From NCBI GenBank assembly GCA_030141605.1, contig JAQGDQ010000588.1, positions 1-64,000 of the forward strand: DNA of 64,000 nt. Reading direction: 5' to 3'. This document shows positions 11,333-24,463 of the stretch, piece after piece (position 1 is the first letter of the stretch; every line of letters begins with the position of its first letter). Both the position numbers and the translations under genes were made by a program. The notes under the pieces were generated by a model that was not told where the DNA came from, did not search any database, and was given only the letters and a program-made list of their open reading frames with translations. The DNA is from Tubiluchus corallicola. Taxonomy: Eukaryota > Priapulida > Priapulimorpha > Priapulimorphida > Tubiluchidae.

Positions 11333-11770
11333 ACACCTCATCCTCTGCCTCTCTTTCTCAGTTCCTCCTCTGTTTGTAAACTGTCAACTTGTCAATTTAT
11401 CTACAATACGTTTTTCTATTCTTTCAATTTTTTTCTAATTTTTTGTCTGTCACTCTCCTCGTTCCCCTCTTTCTCTCATCATACCTCTCCCTCTTTTTCT
11501 CCGTTCCTTCTGTATTTGTAAGCTGACAACAAGAATCTTTTCTGTTTTTTTCTTTCATTTTTGTCTGTTGCCCTCTCTTCCTTCTTCATTTTCTCACATT
11601 CTCTTACTCTTTTTTCTCAGTTCTTGTTCTTTTTGTAGACTACCAAGCAAGAACTCTTTAAATTCTCTCTCTTAAACGCGCTTTTTCTCTCGCCGTCTCG
11701 TTCTCCTTTTCTCATCCTGTCCCTCTCTTTCTCAATTCTTTCCCTACTTGCAAACACTGTACAAACCAAA
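11333..11770 (+). repeat. CT-rich minisatellite, four degenerate copies of about 115-142 bp
   Basis: Anchors of the form TTTCTC(A/C)(G/A)TTC, then a few bases, then TTTGTA(A/G)(A/G)CT or similar start near 11354, 11496, 11613 and 11728, giving periods of about 142, 117 and 115. Each unit carries a pyrimidine-rich core. Similar CT-rich sequence also occurs near 31283-31500 and, in reverse, near 44720-44830. Confidence 0.65.
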
Positions 11771-12054
11771 CCACGCAGTTCTTAATCCGCTTTAAAAACT
11801 AATTGCTTTGGAGTGGAGAAGTTTAAACCTTAGCCGTGTTTTAATACATAAATAAAGCGCATGGTAATTACAGTACACGAAGAATACATAAAATACACTG
11901 TCACGACCTGATTGAAACTTTAATTTAATTTTATAAGTCTATAAATTATATAAAACTTTACAATTTGTCCTATGCAGATAATAATTGTAACATTATCTTA
12001 GCAGAAGGCAAAAATGTTTTAAATAATTTTTCTGTTGCCGTTTGCGTTGTTTAT

Positions 12055-12168
12055 CTGGTGATCTTTGACCAGTGGTTATATGTCTTTTCAGTTTAATCTT
12101 TGACCAGTGATTCTTTGCTTGGTGGGCTTTGTCCAGTGGTCCTTTAGCCTAGGTCCTTTAACTAGTCT
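12055..12168 (-). repeat. Inverted block 2 of the CCAGTCAAAG satellite
   Basis: Reads CTTTGACCAGTG(G/A)TT and variants on the plus strand. The 80 bp before it (ending TTTGCGTTGT) resemble the 80 bp before block 1, so blocks 1 and 2 belong to an approximately 880 bp direct duplication. Confidence 0.7.
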
Positions 12169-13307
12169 AATCGTTTTTTGGAACTGCCATTGCAGCAGAG
12201 AAGTTGTAGCAATTGTTACAATGGTGGCGCCCAGTCAAATACCTGTAAATGAAAGAAATTATTAAAGTAATGTAAATAACTCGAACACGGCTTAGCGATC
12301 GACTGTATCGTTGTTGGGCTTAGTATATAATAGGCAGGAAAGCCTGGCTAATGCATATAACGTTAAATTAATTAGCTTATTTTCGGGCAACCAAAGTTTG
12401 CTAAACTAACACTTAACATGACTGAAATTTCGCATTCTCTCGGCGCATTTTCAGTTTGATTTTCGATGCGTGTAAAGTCAAGTCTGCACTTCGTCTTGCT
12501 CCAGGTAAACTCACCGCAGGGTCTGTAAACGATACTTATTGTTCCTGAAAGTAATCTTAATTAGGAAGCGTGGTTTGTAGAAAAGGGTGCTCTAACCCAA
12601 ATACATGTATCTGAGAGTAATGGAAACTATAAAGTACAATATGTTTTCATTAGTCAAAGTGAAATTGTGTTCATCTTTATGCATGTGTAATTTAACCATT
12701 TTAAGCGATTCAGTACTATATACGTGATTCATTAAACCTTGTCGCTCAAACCTACAGACTTACCGGCGGTATCTTCAAAGACGTTTTACATGGAAGAAGA
12801 TTATGTGAAAACTGCGAAATACTTTAACTGATCCTAATTTATACGCAATAGAAAAGGCGGTAACAGAAAGTCATGGGTTCCATGACGCTCCCACTGAATC
12901 AGCGGCATAATTAACCTGTCCTATTCGTTTGTTATACCAATTAAGTAATACAGGTGCGTTCACACCTGGCTTTGTCTTGCGGGAAATAATTAACTAACTT
13001 GTCTCATTATATATTACTTCCCACCAGAATAATTAATTGACTCGTTTATGAGATACTTTGGTATAGCCCAATCCCTACATTATCTGAACTGTAAAATAGT
13101 GTATTACTCCTATGACATAACTCTTGTTTCATAAACTTAGGCATGTAGAAATATGTGCCTTGCATATAACTTTAAACAAGAAAAAATATTTTTCTTTAAT
13201 GTAGCAAAAATTACATTAATGAGACGTTAATTTCTTTTAATAGGAGCAGCAGTCTTACGTGTAGAGTTTTGCTGTTAAGATTGTTGTGACTTCGTCTTAA
13301 AATAAAC
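12169..13307. other. Intergenic stretch, nothing recognised
   Basis: No open stretch, RNA gene or inverted-repeat element was identified. Confidence 0.4.
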
Positions 13308-13391
13308 TTTTACTTACTTACTTAGTTACTTACTCACTTACTTATTTACTTACTTGCTTGTTTGCTTGGTTACTTACACCGTAGTTACTTA

Positions 13392-13422
<31 letters not shown>

Positions 13423-13540
13423 CATACATACATACATACATACATACATACATACATACATACATACATACATACATACATACATACATACATACATACA
13501 TACATACATACATACATACATACATACATACATACATACT
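13308..13540. repeat. Compound tetranucleotide microsatellite, ACTT then ACAT
   Basis: About 80 bp of interrupted ACTT repeats (13308-13391) run into about 147 bp of near-pure ACAT (CATA) repeats, roughly 36 units (13394-13540). The change of unit by one base suggests expansion from a mutated ACTT repeat. Open frames on both strands here (Tyr-Ile-His-Thr or Met-Tyr-Val-Cys repeats) are artefacts. Confidence 0.97.
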
Positions 13541-15021
13541 TGAGTAAATCATTGTATTAAATTTATTGTCAGGCTTCAATACGTTAAATGTTGGTGAAGT
13601 TAGCTGAACAGCTAGGTATATAAAGTATATAACTTCTCAAATATTCACAAGTATTCAGTAATATGTGAGCAGTTACTGTACTTTACATAAATATTCACAT
13701 AATTACAAACAACTGCTAACTTTATAGCGGCGCGTTAGTCACTGGAAAATATGAACCTGAAAAACATGGAAAATATAATGTATAGAATATTATTAAAAAT
13801 ATTAGAATGTTATAAAAACATTTTAATATTTGACACTAATGTGACATCAAATAAATTCAAGTTTCAAAAAACATCATAATTTTAATTGTTGTTTCTCTGT
13901 TTTCAATTTAATATATTCATTGAAATTTGAAAGCTAATGAGTCGATTATTAAGTCACTGACGTTGGAAAGTATTTTAAAAATAAAAGACGGTAATAAAGG
14001 TGTGAACTACAATTATCGAAATTATTGCCAATTTACGATGGTTTTTTACGTTACAATTTTTTTCGTTTTAACAGATTTTTATATTACTTGTCTTGTGGCT
14101 TATTGCCAGGTTATTGATGTATTTTAAATTGCATTTTATCGTTTATCACTCACGTGTTTGGTTTAGTTACTTTTTATTAGATTATTTATCTCGATTTTCT
14201 TAGATGTTTCTTTTGTGTTTTTACTATTAAATGTGACTGTCTTAGTTTTAAGATGTGGGCACAGAACCTTTTTGTAAAGAACCTATTTTATAGATTAAAA
14301 AGTCTTCTGTATAAACATTTTCCTGGAATAAATAAGAATAAAAATGGACTTCTTTTTTTCATTTCAGTCACTCCTTTCGGTCTATAATGCTAATCATAGT
14401 ATTTAAAGTTGAACAGAATGAGTGCTCTTTGTTGTTTATATAATATCAAAACAAGCTTGACGGAAAGCGTTTCTAAACAAGCTACTTTATAAGCCTTAAA
14501 TGCTTACCTAAACATTTTGTTTGTGCACTAAAATATTTTCCACAGAATGAGAGGAAAATCTCATTGAGTCGCGAAGATTGACTAATCACTTTGGTAATTC
14601 GCCGCCTTTGATCTGTTCCTGCTCGCCTTCCTTAGAGCTTGTGGTTGGCTAATTTAACGCATGCGCAACTGTAAAAGGCAGTATTTTCGTACTGGGCAGA
14701 GCTTCTTGCAAAATTATGCTTCTCAGGAAATGTGTTGTTGCGGAATGGTAACGGAGTGACAAGCATGTCATAATTTTTTAATCGCTTTTATTCTATATTT
14801 TTGCTGCTAGCGATTAATATTATCATAACTATGTGTGGCATTAGCAAACAATAACAACGCAAACTACTTGTACTATTTTTGTCTAACAACAAACTGTATT
14901 AGTGCTCAAAAGGAGCGTTGTCATATTCGAAGTCATATATTATATTATTAAGTACTCAGTATAATTCATAAACTCTGATAGTGATAAATTATTGTGCCGT
15001 GATACTACATCAGTCGCATAT
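13541..15021. other. Upstream region of the Not gene
   Basis: No other gene seen. A CGCATGCGCA sequence near 14658-14667 resembles half of an NRF-1 site. A GC-richer patch around 14580-14720 is the best candidate for the promoter region, about 350 bp before the ATG. No TATA box was placed with confidence. Confidence 0.35.
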
Positions 15022-18000
15022 ATGTATACGCAAGATCCTAAAATGCAAAGTCAAATTGTGATTCCGTTTAATTATTCCTACGCAGCTGCACTCAGCGTAA
15101 ACGTAGCTGTACCTTCACCAGGGAATATAACAAACTATCGCGTCTCCGGCCGTCCTGAGCAACCCAGGCCACATATTGTCCATGTTCCGTCACACACACC
15201 AGTACAATCACCACTGTCCCCGCCGGCGACAGCAACCAGTTTTCCGGGCATGCCTCCAGAAGAGAGTACTTCGCCGACGAGTTTAAAGTCGTTTTCAATT
15301 GAAGCCATTTTAGGACTAAAGCAAACTACATCTCACTTGCAATGTGCCGCCGGTTCTAGGTATTACCCCTATCGCATACCTGGATTTCATCATAAACTAG
15401 CAGCTTATTACTCCAATCAAAACCGTTTTGCTGGGACACTTGATAGCACATTGGCGTTACCAAGCGAACATGTTAACTCTGAACAACAAAAACTGCAGGT
15501 AAAAAACAGACAGAACGCCAAACGACACCAAGAACAAACAGAAGCGATAGGCTACGTGCAAAAGCAGCATCAATTTAACCCAGAATGTTTAGAATCAAGA
15601 ACAAAAGGTACGTGCTATAATACACAAAACTTGTTCGAGATTGAAGCGAGGTATAACTTATAACTATGATTCTAAACATTTCATTTTATTTCACCTACTT
15701 GTGATTTTCTATTAATATTCTGATAACAATGTTTTTGAAGCTCTTTTTAAAATAGTAAGTAAATATTTGAATTATATTTCTTGCCTGATTCGACCAGGAA
15801 TAAAAAACATGTGAACTGACGGCGGCGACGACGAGACGTCTGTGGCGGTAGCACTTAACAAGCTATACATGTGTGATATATGACAAATTTTCCAAATTTC
15901 CTTTCTGATATAGAAGAAAAAGAAAACAGAAAACAATTGGCTTATTAACATATTCGTTTTTTTCTTCGGTTTAGGTGATTTTAAATTTCACTAATGAAAA
16001 GCACCTCATAAGATGCATAAATGTAAATTTTTTTTATGAAAATAAAGTATCGCGTATTTGCCAATACATCAATATATGATCAAACCCAAATAACTTTTTG
16101 TCGAAACTTGTACTTTTTTGTACAATAGTTAATATATAAAGTAGTAGAGTAAAATAACACTGAAAAGAACTAAACAATATTTTTGGTCATACAGTTTCTG
16201 TAGTTGAAATTAAATTTTAGTTATTGAGAGTTGAACAGTCACTAAATAATCATCATAGGCGTACGGGAGGAAGTTTCACAAGGTGGTGGTGGGGGGTGCA
16301 TAAGGAATTTGCCCTGAAAGTTTTCTAAGTTGCCGTAGTTTGAGTGATTTCCAAATAAGTGAAAATAATGAGCCACATAATTATGTAGGTATAGAATGAC
16401 ACATGTGTCTAAAAAACAAAATATTTACTGGTCTATATGTTTATGCTAATTTGTATTTTTTACGTATTTTTGTTCATTATAATATACACAGAGTGAAAGC
16501 AAATGACAGCTTTGCTAGAAAAGTAATCACAAGTAAATATAAACACACGTTTTAACATTTTAATCAATATGATTATATTCTTTGCGTTTTTAAAGTTTTT
16601 TCTTTCATTGTTGTCAGAAATCGAAATTAAAATTAACAAATTAACGAGGGGTGAAAAAGAAATGAGTTAAGACACCATTCTCATATTGAAAAACCAAAAT
16701 GGATCGTACCCCTGTTCATTTCTGAGTACCCCACATTCATGAGTATTTGTTTAAAAATGTATAAACTAAACTTGTGAACTAGTGAGATAAATTTGATAGC
16801 ATGCACTATTATTAACTTTAAAATTATTAAAAGCTAAAAATAATTCGTAGTACAATAAACTCTTTATTTGCTGCCACTAAAAAGAGTTGATGCACTACGT
16901 AAACAGTTTTTGAATGTTGAAATCTTACATTTTGAAATTTTAAAACAGAATTATATGCCCTGAAAATGTACAATTCATTTGTCTTGGGAGGGCAAACGCC
17001 TCCCCCCTCCCCCGACCACCACCTTGTACGCCTACGATAATAATTAAAGTATTATTAACAAAGTTGAAGGTTTTAATTCTCAAACGTATTTCGATTAGTT
17101 AAAACAGTAGTGTCAGCAATTCAGTATATATTTAAATTTCAAGTCTATATATTTGCAATATATTTTTATAATGCTGTTTTATCACCAAAAATACTAGTAA
17201 GTAACTCACAGTGATGCAGCTTTTAGACTTTTATGTTGCGATAAATAAAATAGGGATTATATTAATCCCTACGTATTGGAGACAAGTGAAGCTCTTATTG
17301 TTTGTTTCTATTCAACATTTGCTGGTATTTATATATAATGTGTATATACTCGTGATAAGCTTTTTTTGTTTTTCTGTGACGGCTTTGTAAAAACTTGATA
17401 CAGTGTAGGAGGTTTTTAAGTTACGTAGAGTAACCGGCGAGGTGAGTTGAAGAGCTGAGTCCAGAGATTCGATGCTATTTTTTTCTAAATGAATTATGTC
17501 ACAGACGCTTTTCCTGCCCTAGACGTCACTTAAAGACTCTTCCTGTCTCCCATTTAATTGTTTCCCTGGTTGCATATTTGCCAGAGCTGAAACGAAAGAC
17601 CCAAGTTTCTAATCGTCTTCTCTGTAATCATTAAAATTTTCTGCATCTGGAATTCAGTTAAAGTTTTCCCATTTCTACAATAATTCAATACCACTTCAAA
17701 TCTGTTACTAGAACAGAGGCGGAATGGTGAAAGTTTGTCTAACGTGAAGGCCGTCTTTCAGTGATTCTGCTGATACGTATTCAGTAAAAGCATTAAACAT
17801 TAAGCTACTTTAGTTTGCGTTTAAAATTAATTTTACGTTTTTATAAATTTATATTCTGACAGCGAAGAAGTTTGCGTTAGTCAAGTTAATGTTTTCCACT
17901 TTTAGCTATTGTTAATGAGTTCGCTTCATAAATTTACCCAGATTAAATGCAAATCCGCCAAAATCCAACCTGCTACTGTTTAGCATTTGTTGAACTCGAT

Positions 18001-20542
18001 AAAGTTACAATTTTTCACACTAACTAGTGTGGTTGATTAAAGACACGTGAAACATTAGGTTTAACTGTAATAAAAGAAGCCTGTTGCGTTGATGCGCTGC
18101 TAAACGGTCTTCATAATTGCAATTACAGTATCGCCATAAATTTACTGTAAGTACCTATTTTCTGTGAAATGTATAAGAATGGCTTAACTGTAGAATTTCA
18201 GCGTAATTATATAATAAAAAAGAACTAAAATTGCAAGCGTTATTTTGCTGTATAATTTTACTTAGTTGGGTAAGTTGATCGAAAATAATGACTAAACTGT
18301 GATTTGTCCCTAATAATACTGTGCAGTAAATTTTGTATACAACTATATTTTTACGAAGTTGTAACATACGCGCCATTAGAAGTCATTATTCTCTTTTTTC
18401 CCGCAAGCCGTGTAAGACCAATTAGTAAAAATAATGCTCATTCAGAGTATTCCATACAATGTTAAATTATAAACATATAATAATGTTTATATAAAAAATA
18501 AGTAAGTCTTATTATTAACTTTACCGGTATGCCTTATAGGAAGGGTTTTTTGCAATTATCTAGCTATTTTTAATTAGTTATTTAGCTCTAGATAAATACT
18601 AACTAGTATCCTTAAAAGCATTTTCCTCCAAGTCGGAACCATATGCAATGCCAGTCAATATGATTTCTATGTCATAAACTTCTAACTTTTCGAAATATTA
18701 TCAAAATCTAAAGGAAAATGCAATGCGGTGCCACAGTCAGAAAATAAACAGAGCTGACTCAATATAGATCGAAACCATTTGCTTGAATCAATGTAGTGGA
18801 AACTTATCAATATAGTGGAAACGCAGAACAAATCATAACTCTACATCTACCGAAATTATGCATAACTATATCCAGTTCCGTCAATCTATACAGACGTACA
18901 CTAACAAAATTAACATAATGTTAGATAGACCCTGTAAGCGACGATACTTTGTTCTATAATAATACTAATAAAGTTATTTTAATTACAGATAAATTATTGT
19001 CGGACGGAGGCGCTGGGAAATCCGGTAAAGCGAAGCGAATTCGGACGATATTCACGCCGGAGCAGTTGGAGCGATTAGAAGCGGAATTTGAAAGGCAGCA
19101 GTATATGGTGGGAACAGAGAGACTGTACTTGGCTTCTGAACTCCAATTGACAGAAGCACAGGTTTGGCATCTTACGTACTTGTTGCTTTTGTATTTTGCG
19201 TAGGCCGTACATTACCTGTTGTAGAGCAGAGACCTGCGCTCCGATCCATGGATGGATTGAGATTGTCTCGGGTCGGATGATACTTGCAGAATAGTATTTC
19301 ATTTACTTTCGCGATTCATCTTTGCCTTTGTGATGAAAATGAAATAGTTTATTAATACTTTTGTTATTTATTTTTGTTATCTAGATGTTTATTATTGATA
19401 CAGTAGTCATTTTCAACAGAATTAATCAGTCGTATATAGAATGATGAAAGTATACCAGCGCCTATCAATGAAGAGCAAAAAAGCTTTTATTTAGTCTCGA
19501 GTATTAGGTTTCAACCAAGGTTATTCTATGTTATAGGCAGTTAGTGCTGCAATTAAAAATTCTCGTGTTTTATACGTGATTCATGTGTTATTTTATTAGC
19601 TCTGCGTCGAGTTGTTTATTATAAGAATAGAAGTTTGCACCCATTTATGTGCTAGGATAATAATAATTATTGTGAAAAAAGTAATTACCGTATTTTCCCG
19701 TGTATAAGAGACCCTTTTTTGCTCAGAATTTTCACTTTAAAAATAGGGGGTCTCTTACACATGGGAGTAAGTCTTTTCAATAAGATGCATAAATTGTGAC
19801 ACTAATGATTTTAAAGAAATAAGTGCTCTACAACTGTTTTGCGTGTCGCGTTCGACTATGAAGCAGTTGTAAGCAATACAAGCATCGTGACACAGGCATT
19901 ATCTCCTCGTTTTCTCTTTTCCTGTCAGGTACGCACTTTAATATATACCAGTACTCTTTTTCTACAACACATTAACTGGTTTTATTTTGTTTTCAGTACC
20001 GCACTGAGTTGAAAAAAGTTGTACTTTACCCTCTAAAAATGTCCGTCTGAAAAAACTTTTTTCCAGAATTTTTGCCTAAAAATTGAAGGGGTCTCTTATA
20101 CACGGGAAAATACGGTAGTAAAAGCATTAATCAGGTAAAAAGTTAATATCTTTTGTGGAGTTACTAAAACAAGAACTCAAATTTTACAATAGTACTGTGA
20201 AGCTGTGAACCTATTGTTATGCAGACTCAAAAATAAAACATGTGGGATTCGTGTAAAATTAAACAAAACTCATTTCATTGTTTTCATTTTTAAATCTTTT
20301 ACCGTTGCGACCCGCATCAGTTCGTACCTTTAGATTATAAACAGAACCATATAAGTGCATTTAAGAATTTATTTCTCATTAATTTATAGGTAAAAGTTTG
20401 GTTTCAAAATCGAAGAATAAAATGGCGGAAACAGCATTTGGAAATTCAACACGCTAAACTGGCACAGCTGGGCTTGCTTTCAGGACAGCAGGATGAATAC
20501 GAATCTGAATCGGATAGTGAAATTGTTAGCGAACAAGAATAG
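15022..20542 (+). CDS. Not: Not (notochord-type) homeobox transcription factor, complete, three exons
   Basis: Exons: 15022-15607, 18989-19161, 20390-20542; 303 residues plus stop. Phases match: G|AT makes Asp196, and the second intron falls exactly between homeodomain positions 44 and 45, a common homeobox intron site. The homeodomain (210-269) has Arg5, Phe8, Trp48, Phe49, Gln50, Asn51 and the Not-type blocks [19 protein letters not shown] and [10 protein letters not shown], then [12 protein letters not shown]. An Eh1-like repressor motif FSIEAILG lies at 91-98, as expected for a Groucho-recruiting repressor. The C-terminus is acidic (ESESDSE). The protein would act in the nucleus; Not genes pattern axial mesoderm or ectoderm. 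Start: first in-frame ATG; Met8 (15043) has a better context. Donor 2 is weak (GTTTGG). Both introns carry transposons. Confidence 0.93.
16252..17038. mobile_element. Inverted-repeat element in Not intron 1 (TIR starts ATC(A/G)TAGGCGTAC)
   Basis: The left end reads ATCATAGGCGTAC then, after a 14-base insert, AAGGTGGTGGT and a G-run. The right end is the inverse: C-rich, ACCACCACCTTGTACGCC, TACGAT. The element is about 787 bp with no coding region. Flanks read AATAAT on both sides, offset by one base, so the target duplication is uncertain. Superfamily not assigned. Confidence 0.75.
19688..20115. mobile_element. MITE in Not intron 2, 27 bp perfect TIR, TA duplication
   Basis: The two 27-base ends starting CCGTATTTTCCCGTGTATAA are perfect inverse copies, flanked on each side by TA (19686-19687 and 20116-20117), which suits a Tc1/mariner-like element. 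Length is 428 bp, with no coding region. A second inverse partner of the left end at 19747-19772 (GGTCTCTTACACATGGGA, slightly diverged) makes an additional terminal hairpin. Confidence 0.85.
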
Positions 20543-23500
20543 AATCTTGAATAGATAGTAACTTGTGGATTTAACAACGTATAGATCACATGTTAACAGT
20601 TAATGGAAACTGGAAACATAAGCATAATACCTACTGCTATGCTAATCTACTAAAATTATGGCTTACAGTATGTCAGTGATCTCGTAACTACAAGCTGTCA
20701 GTTAGTTTTCTGCAAATTGTATATGACATTGTATATGAATGCATTCACGACATAATTTCACTTTTTTCTTCATAAAACCATGCTGCTCGTTCATATAGGT
20801 TTGTTAAGGAACAACAACACATAGTTTTAAAAATTGAAATGCATGCGAAGTGAGCTGTATACTCGCTTTGGATCGTAAAGTTAAATGCGTATTGGATACA
20901 CAGATTAATTTTGGGCTTGCACAAATATAAAATTTACAGTTGGGCAGTGCTGGAGCAATTAATTTGTTATGTTAATTTTAAATTTTACATAATTTGTCTT
21001 ATCATGTTATAAAGCAAAAATATGCTGTGCGTGTTTTCTTTACGTTAAATAGCTAAATTTTTTTCCAAATAATTTGCGTAAAATTTCCTTCCTGAATATG
21101 ATGCCTACTGGAAATAATTCATTTTGTTAAAAACAGTTTGATAGATTTTTATCGATTGCCCACATATTATCCATTATTGTAATGAAAATATATTATTGTT
21201 ATGTGATACAGACACATTGGTGGCATGCAAATGTGTGTATAGGCCCTAATAGCCACATTACAATCAATAGATTATTGTTTTTATTTACCCTGACAGTTGT
21301 ATGTTTTCTGTAAATTTGCTAAACTGTAAATATAATTATATAATTATTATGATATGAATATATTAAGAAATTGATATGAAAAGAGATTAGAAACCTTAAC
21401 ACAAAAACATATAAAATTTCCCGAAAAGAATCTAATTTTGAGGTTGTTCGTTTTATATGTACATTAGTTAATAAAGGTTTAATGAGTATATGACACCAAG
21501 TCGATTTGATAATGAGCTTCTGCGTGTAGTTCATTAATTACAAAAAGTAAGGGCAGAGCTATTTTCTGCAAGTTTATATGTTTCGTTTGAATGATGCTTT
21601 ATTGCAACTGTTTTGCGTCATACCCGTGTTTCTGTTTTTCTTTTTTCTTCTTTTTTGGTATGGTTTGAGGTCATTTGCAATCAACTAAATATGAATACGA
21701 AGTATCAAATATCAAGGTACAGCAAATTTGTGGTTTGGCCTGTCTGCTAAAAGTGTTCTTCACCTGGCTAAAGATATTTTGTCTTGCACGTCACTTAAAG
21801 AGACTGATTTAAGATAAGTATAATCTTATAGGCTAAGTCATTAATAAAAAATTGCGATCTTATAATTGATTTAATAAATCAGAACTTGCTAGCAACATAA
21901 TTCTGCTTGCCCATTTCAAACGCATAAACCTTCATGTCTGAAACTAGTTGTCTCATTAGGGGTTTATTTCATCGCACACCTGAATGTAGTTTACCTCCCT
22001 GTTGCATTTATATATGCATAAGCACGAACTAGTAGCTATAATTTAACAATAGCCTTGTCCTTATACAAAGACATGACTTACATAACAGATGCATTTTATC
22101 TTCTCATCCAAAAACGGGGTGATAGAGTTAAATTAACCCGACATGTGTTTACCTTGCAACGAGCTGTATAGGTAAAGGGTTGAATAATGTCACCTAGGCG
22201 GCGTTTATCAAAGAGGCGTGATTGTCCAACGTGCGTGAGTGTCATACTGTCACCTGCATTATTGCGCAAAATGTATTAGTTTAATAGAGAAATTCCACGT
22301 TGATCAATGCAACTGTCGAGCTCTTGTTGAACGAGCTCATCTGTCAGAAAGAGATGAAACTCTATTCTCCTCAGTTTCTCATTTTGTCTTAATTAATGTC
22401 TGGTAAACGACACGCTATATTTACAGCGCTAGTGTTATAATTACGTATGAGCCTGTTGCATGACATTATTGTAGTCAAATTAAAATTTTGCAAGTTAAGC
22501 AAAATAAATTCCCTTCTATTCCCCTTTCATTTTGTTTACCCACCGTTTCCTTCCTGTTTTTCTCATTGCTTTTAATTTGTTGAACAACACCTTCAGCATG
22601 CGAACATCTTCTTTTCATAACGTTTTAAAAATAATTGAAAAATTAACACATGAACTCTTGCTGCTGTTATTACTGCCCGCCCCGTCTCCTTCCTTCTCTC
22701 GCTCCCCCTCTTCTCTCCTATTCGCGCCTCTTTTCATTTTTTCTCTTTTTCTGTACGTTATCTCTGTGGTATTTTTGTGTGGGAGTAAACGTAACCTTTC
22801 GTCGTTAGCTATCACAGTGACCACTCTTTTTTGATATCATGCAGCAAATTAAGTGTGCACAAAAACTGTAAAAAATTGTTAATGTATTTTTCTACGCTGT
22901 CTTTCTTTCACAAATTACGCACATAAATTTACATTTTTCACGTTTTGGAATCTTAGCAGGTTAATTTTAAAAAAATTGAAAACATAGTATCTGAGATAGT
23001 TTTTAAAATATTTAGAATATATTAAAAAGGTGTTTGTACGTTTTAAGTTTTAACCTTTTTAAAAATAATTTTGTTTTATTACGTAACTACTGCTTTGAAT
23101 AAATCACCGAAAAAAGTTGAAAGAAAGAAAGAACTAAGATTAAGTAAATAAAATAAAAACAAGGCAAGCCTACACCTATATATTAGAAAACAAACGAGCA
23201 AGTAAACAGATACCATTCTTCTTATAAGTCGTTAAGAAGCCGTGGGCAAACTGCTGAGAATCAAATTAATAACGCAGAGACATCAGTAACAAAATGTAAA
23301 AACCATGTTTGTTGTTTTTGCCTCTTTTAGTCAGCAGTTTCCCACGCTAAATTAGACTTGGACGACACAGTGACTAGCAAGGTGTGCACATTATCACCAT
23401 GTACCGGATAATCAACAGGTAAATTGCTGGACAATTAGAAGCGTGAAGCAGTCGACTTGTGCAGTCCAGTCGTGTGTGGATGCCGGGTAGGGTTTTAGAA

Positions 23501-24463
23501 TTACCCGTAAGTGCTTTTACAAAGCATTTATTACCTGATCAAAGAACAAAGTGCCGCTCTTTTAAAGCAGCACTGTTATCCAGCTGCCTTCAATGGCAAA
23601 TGCACTTACATATTTTCCTGCTATAAGCTATATATTACGACATATATTTTCATGAAGCTATAGTATAAGACTGGGCTCTTTACTCACATATTCACAATAA
23701 ATTATTTTACTCTTTTAGTTTGATACATAAACTTTGATGTGAGAAATAAATTAATTCAAAAACTCCACATTTTGAACTAAACTTAAGACTGACAATCTGC
23801 ATATCTCTAGTGCATATCTGACACTGGTGTGCACATTGAAAATGGCAACAGAGAGTGCCGAATTATCAATATCAGTGTTTTTTGGCTTTATTTTATTAAA
23901 CATCTTGACGTATCTTTCTAGTTGTGTTGTTTGTTTTGAAGTAAAAGTTTCCAAAGCATTAATTTAGACTATACTAGAAATGTTGGCGTTGTTGGACATT
24001 TAAGTACAGTGTATAATAGAAATTCAGGGAGAAAAATTTATTGGTTAGATTACTTTTACATGTATATAGTTTGTACAAAGAATTGCGTAATTGCTGTCAT
24101 TAGCACCCCCAGGAATTGAACTTGCGTGAAGGAGCTGGTTTAACGAAAGCTAGCTAAACGCGATTGACATACTCAGTACCAACCCGAGTGTAAAATTAGA
24201 AACATGCCGAAAGTGATTAACTTGCGTTTAACTTACTTCTGTCTACCAACCTCTCTTTCACGCACAAACAAAATTTTTCTAAAAAATAATTCGTTTCACT
24301 CTTGACTTCATCTACGTCAAGTGTTGGCGCGCGTCGTTGAGTTAGTGCGGCGTCTTTGACTAAGGATATTGCTGAAAAGAGCATTGCAGAATGTGCCAAA
24401 AGACTGCGCTTAAAAGAGGTAGTTTAGACATTACCTCTATAACTTTTAATAATTGATCATTTG
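20543..24463. other. Not 3' flank and intergenic stretch
   Basis: No further gene recognised. Exon-like signals at 23332-23382 (plus) are noted separately. Several TA-rich tracts and a CT-rich tract near 22680-22760 are present. Confidence 0.4.

Noticed and set aside
13342-13579. Several open frames of 60-68 codons on both strands
   Set aside because: They are translations of the ACAT microsatellite (Tyr-Ile-His-Thr and Met-Tyr-Val-Cys repeats), not genes.
24217-24399. Minus-strand open stretch followed by a GTAAGT donor
   Set aside because: It could be an exon, but no acceptor or ATG context and no family match support it.
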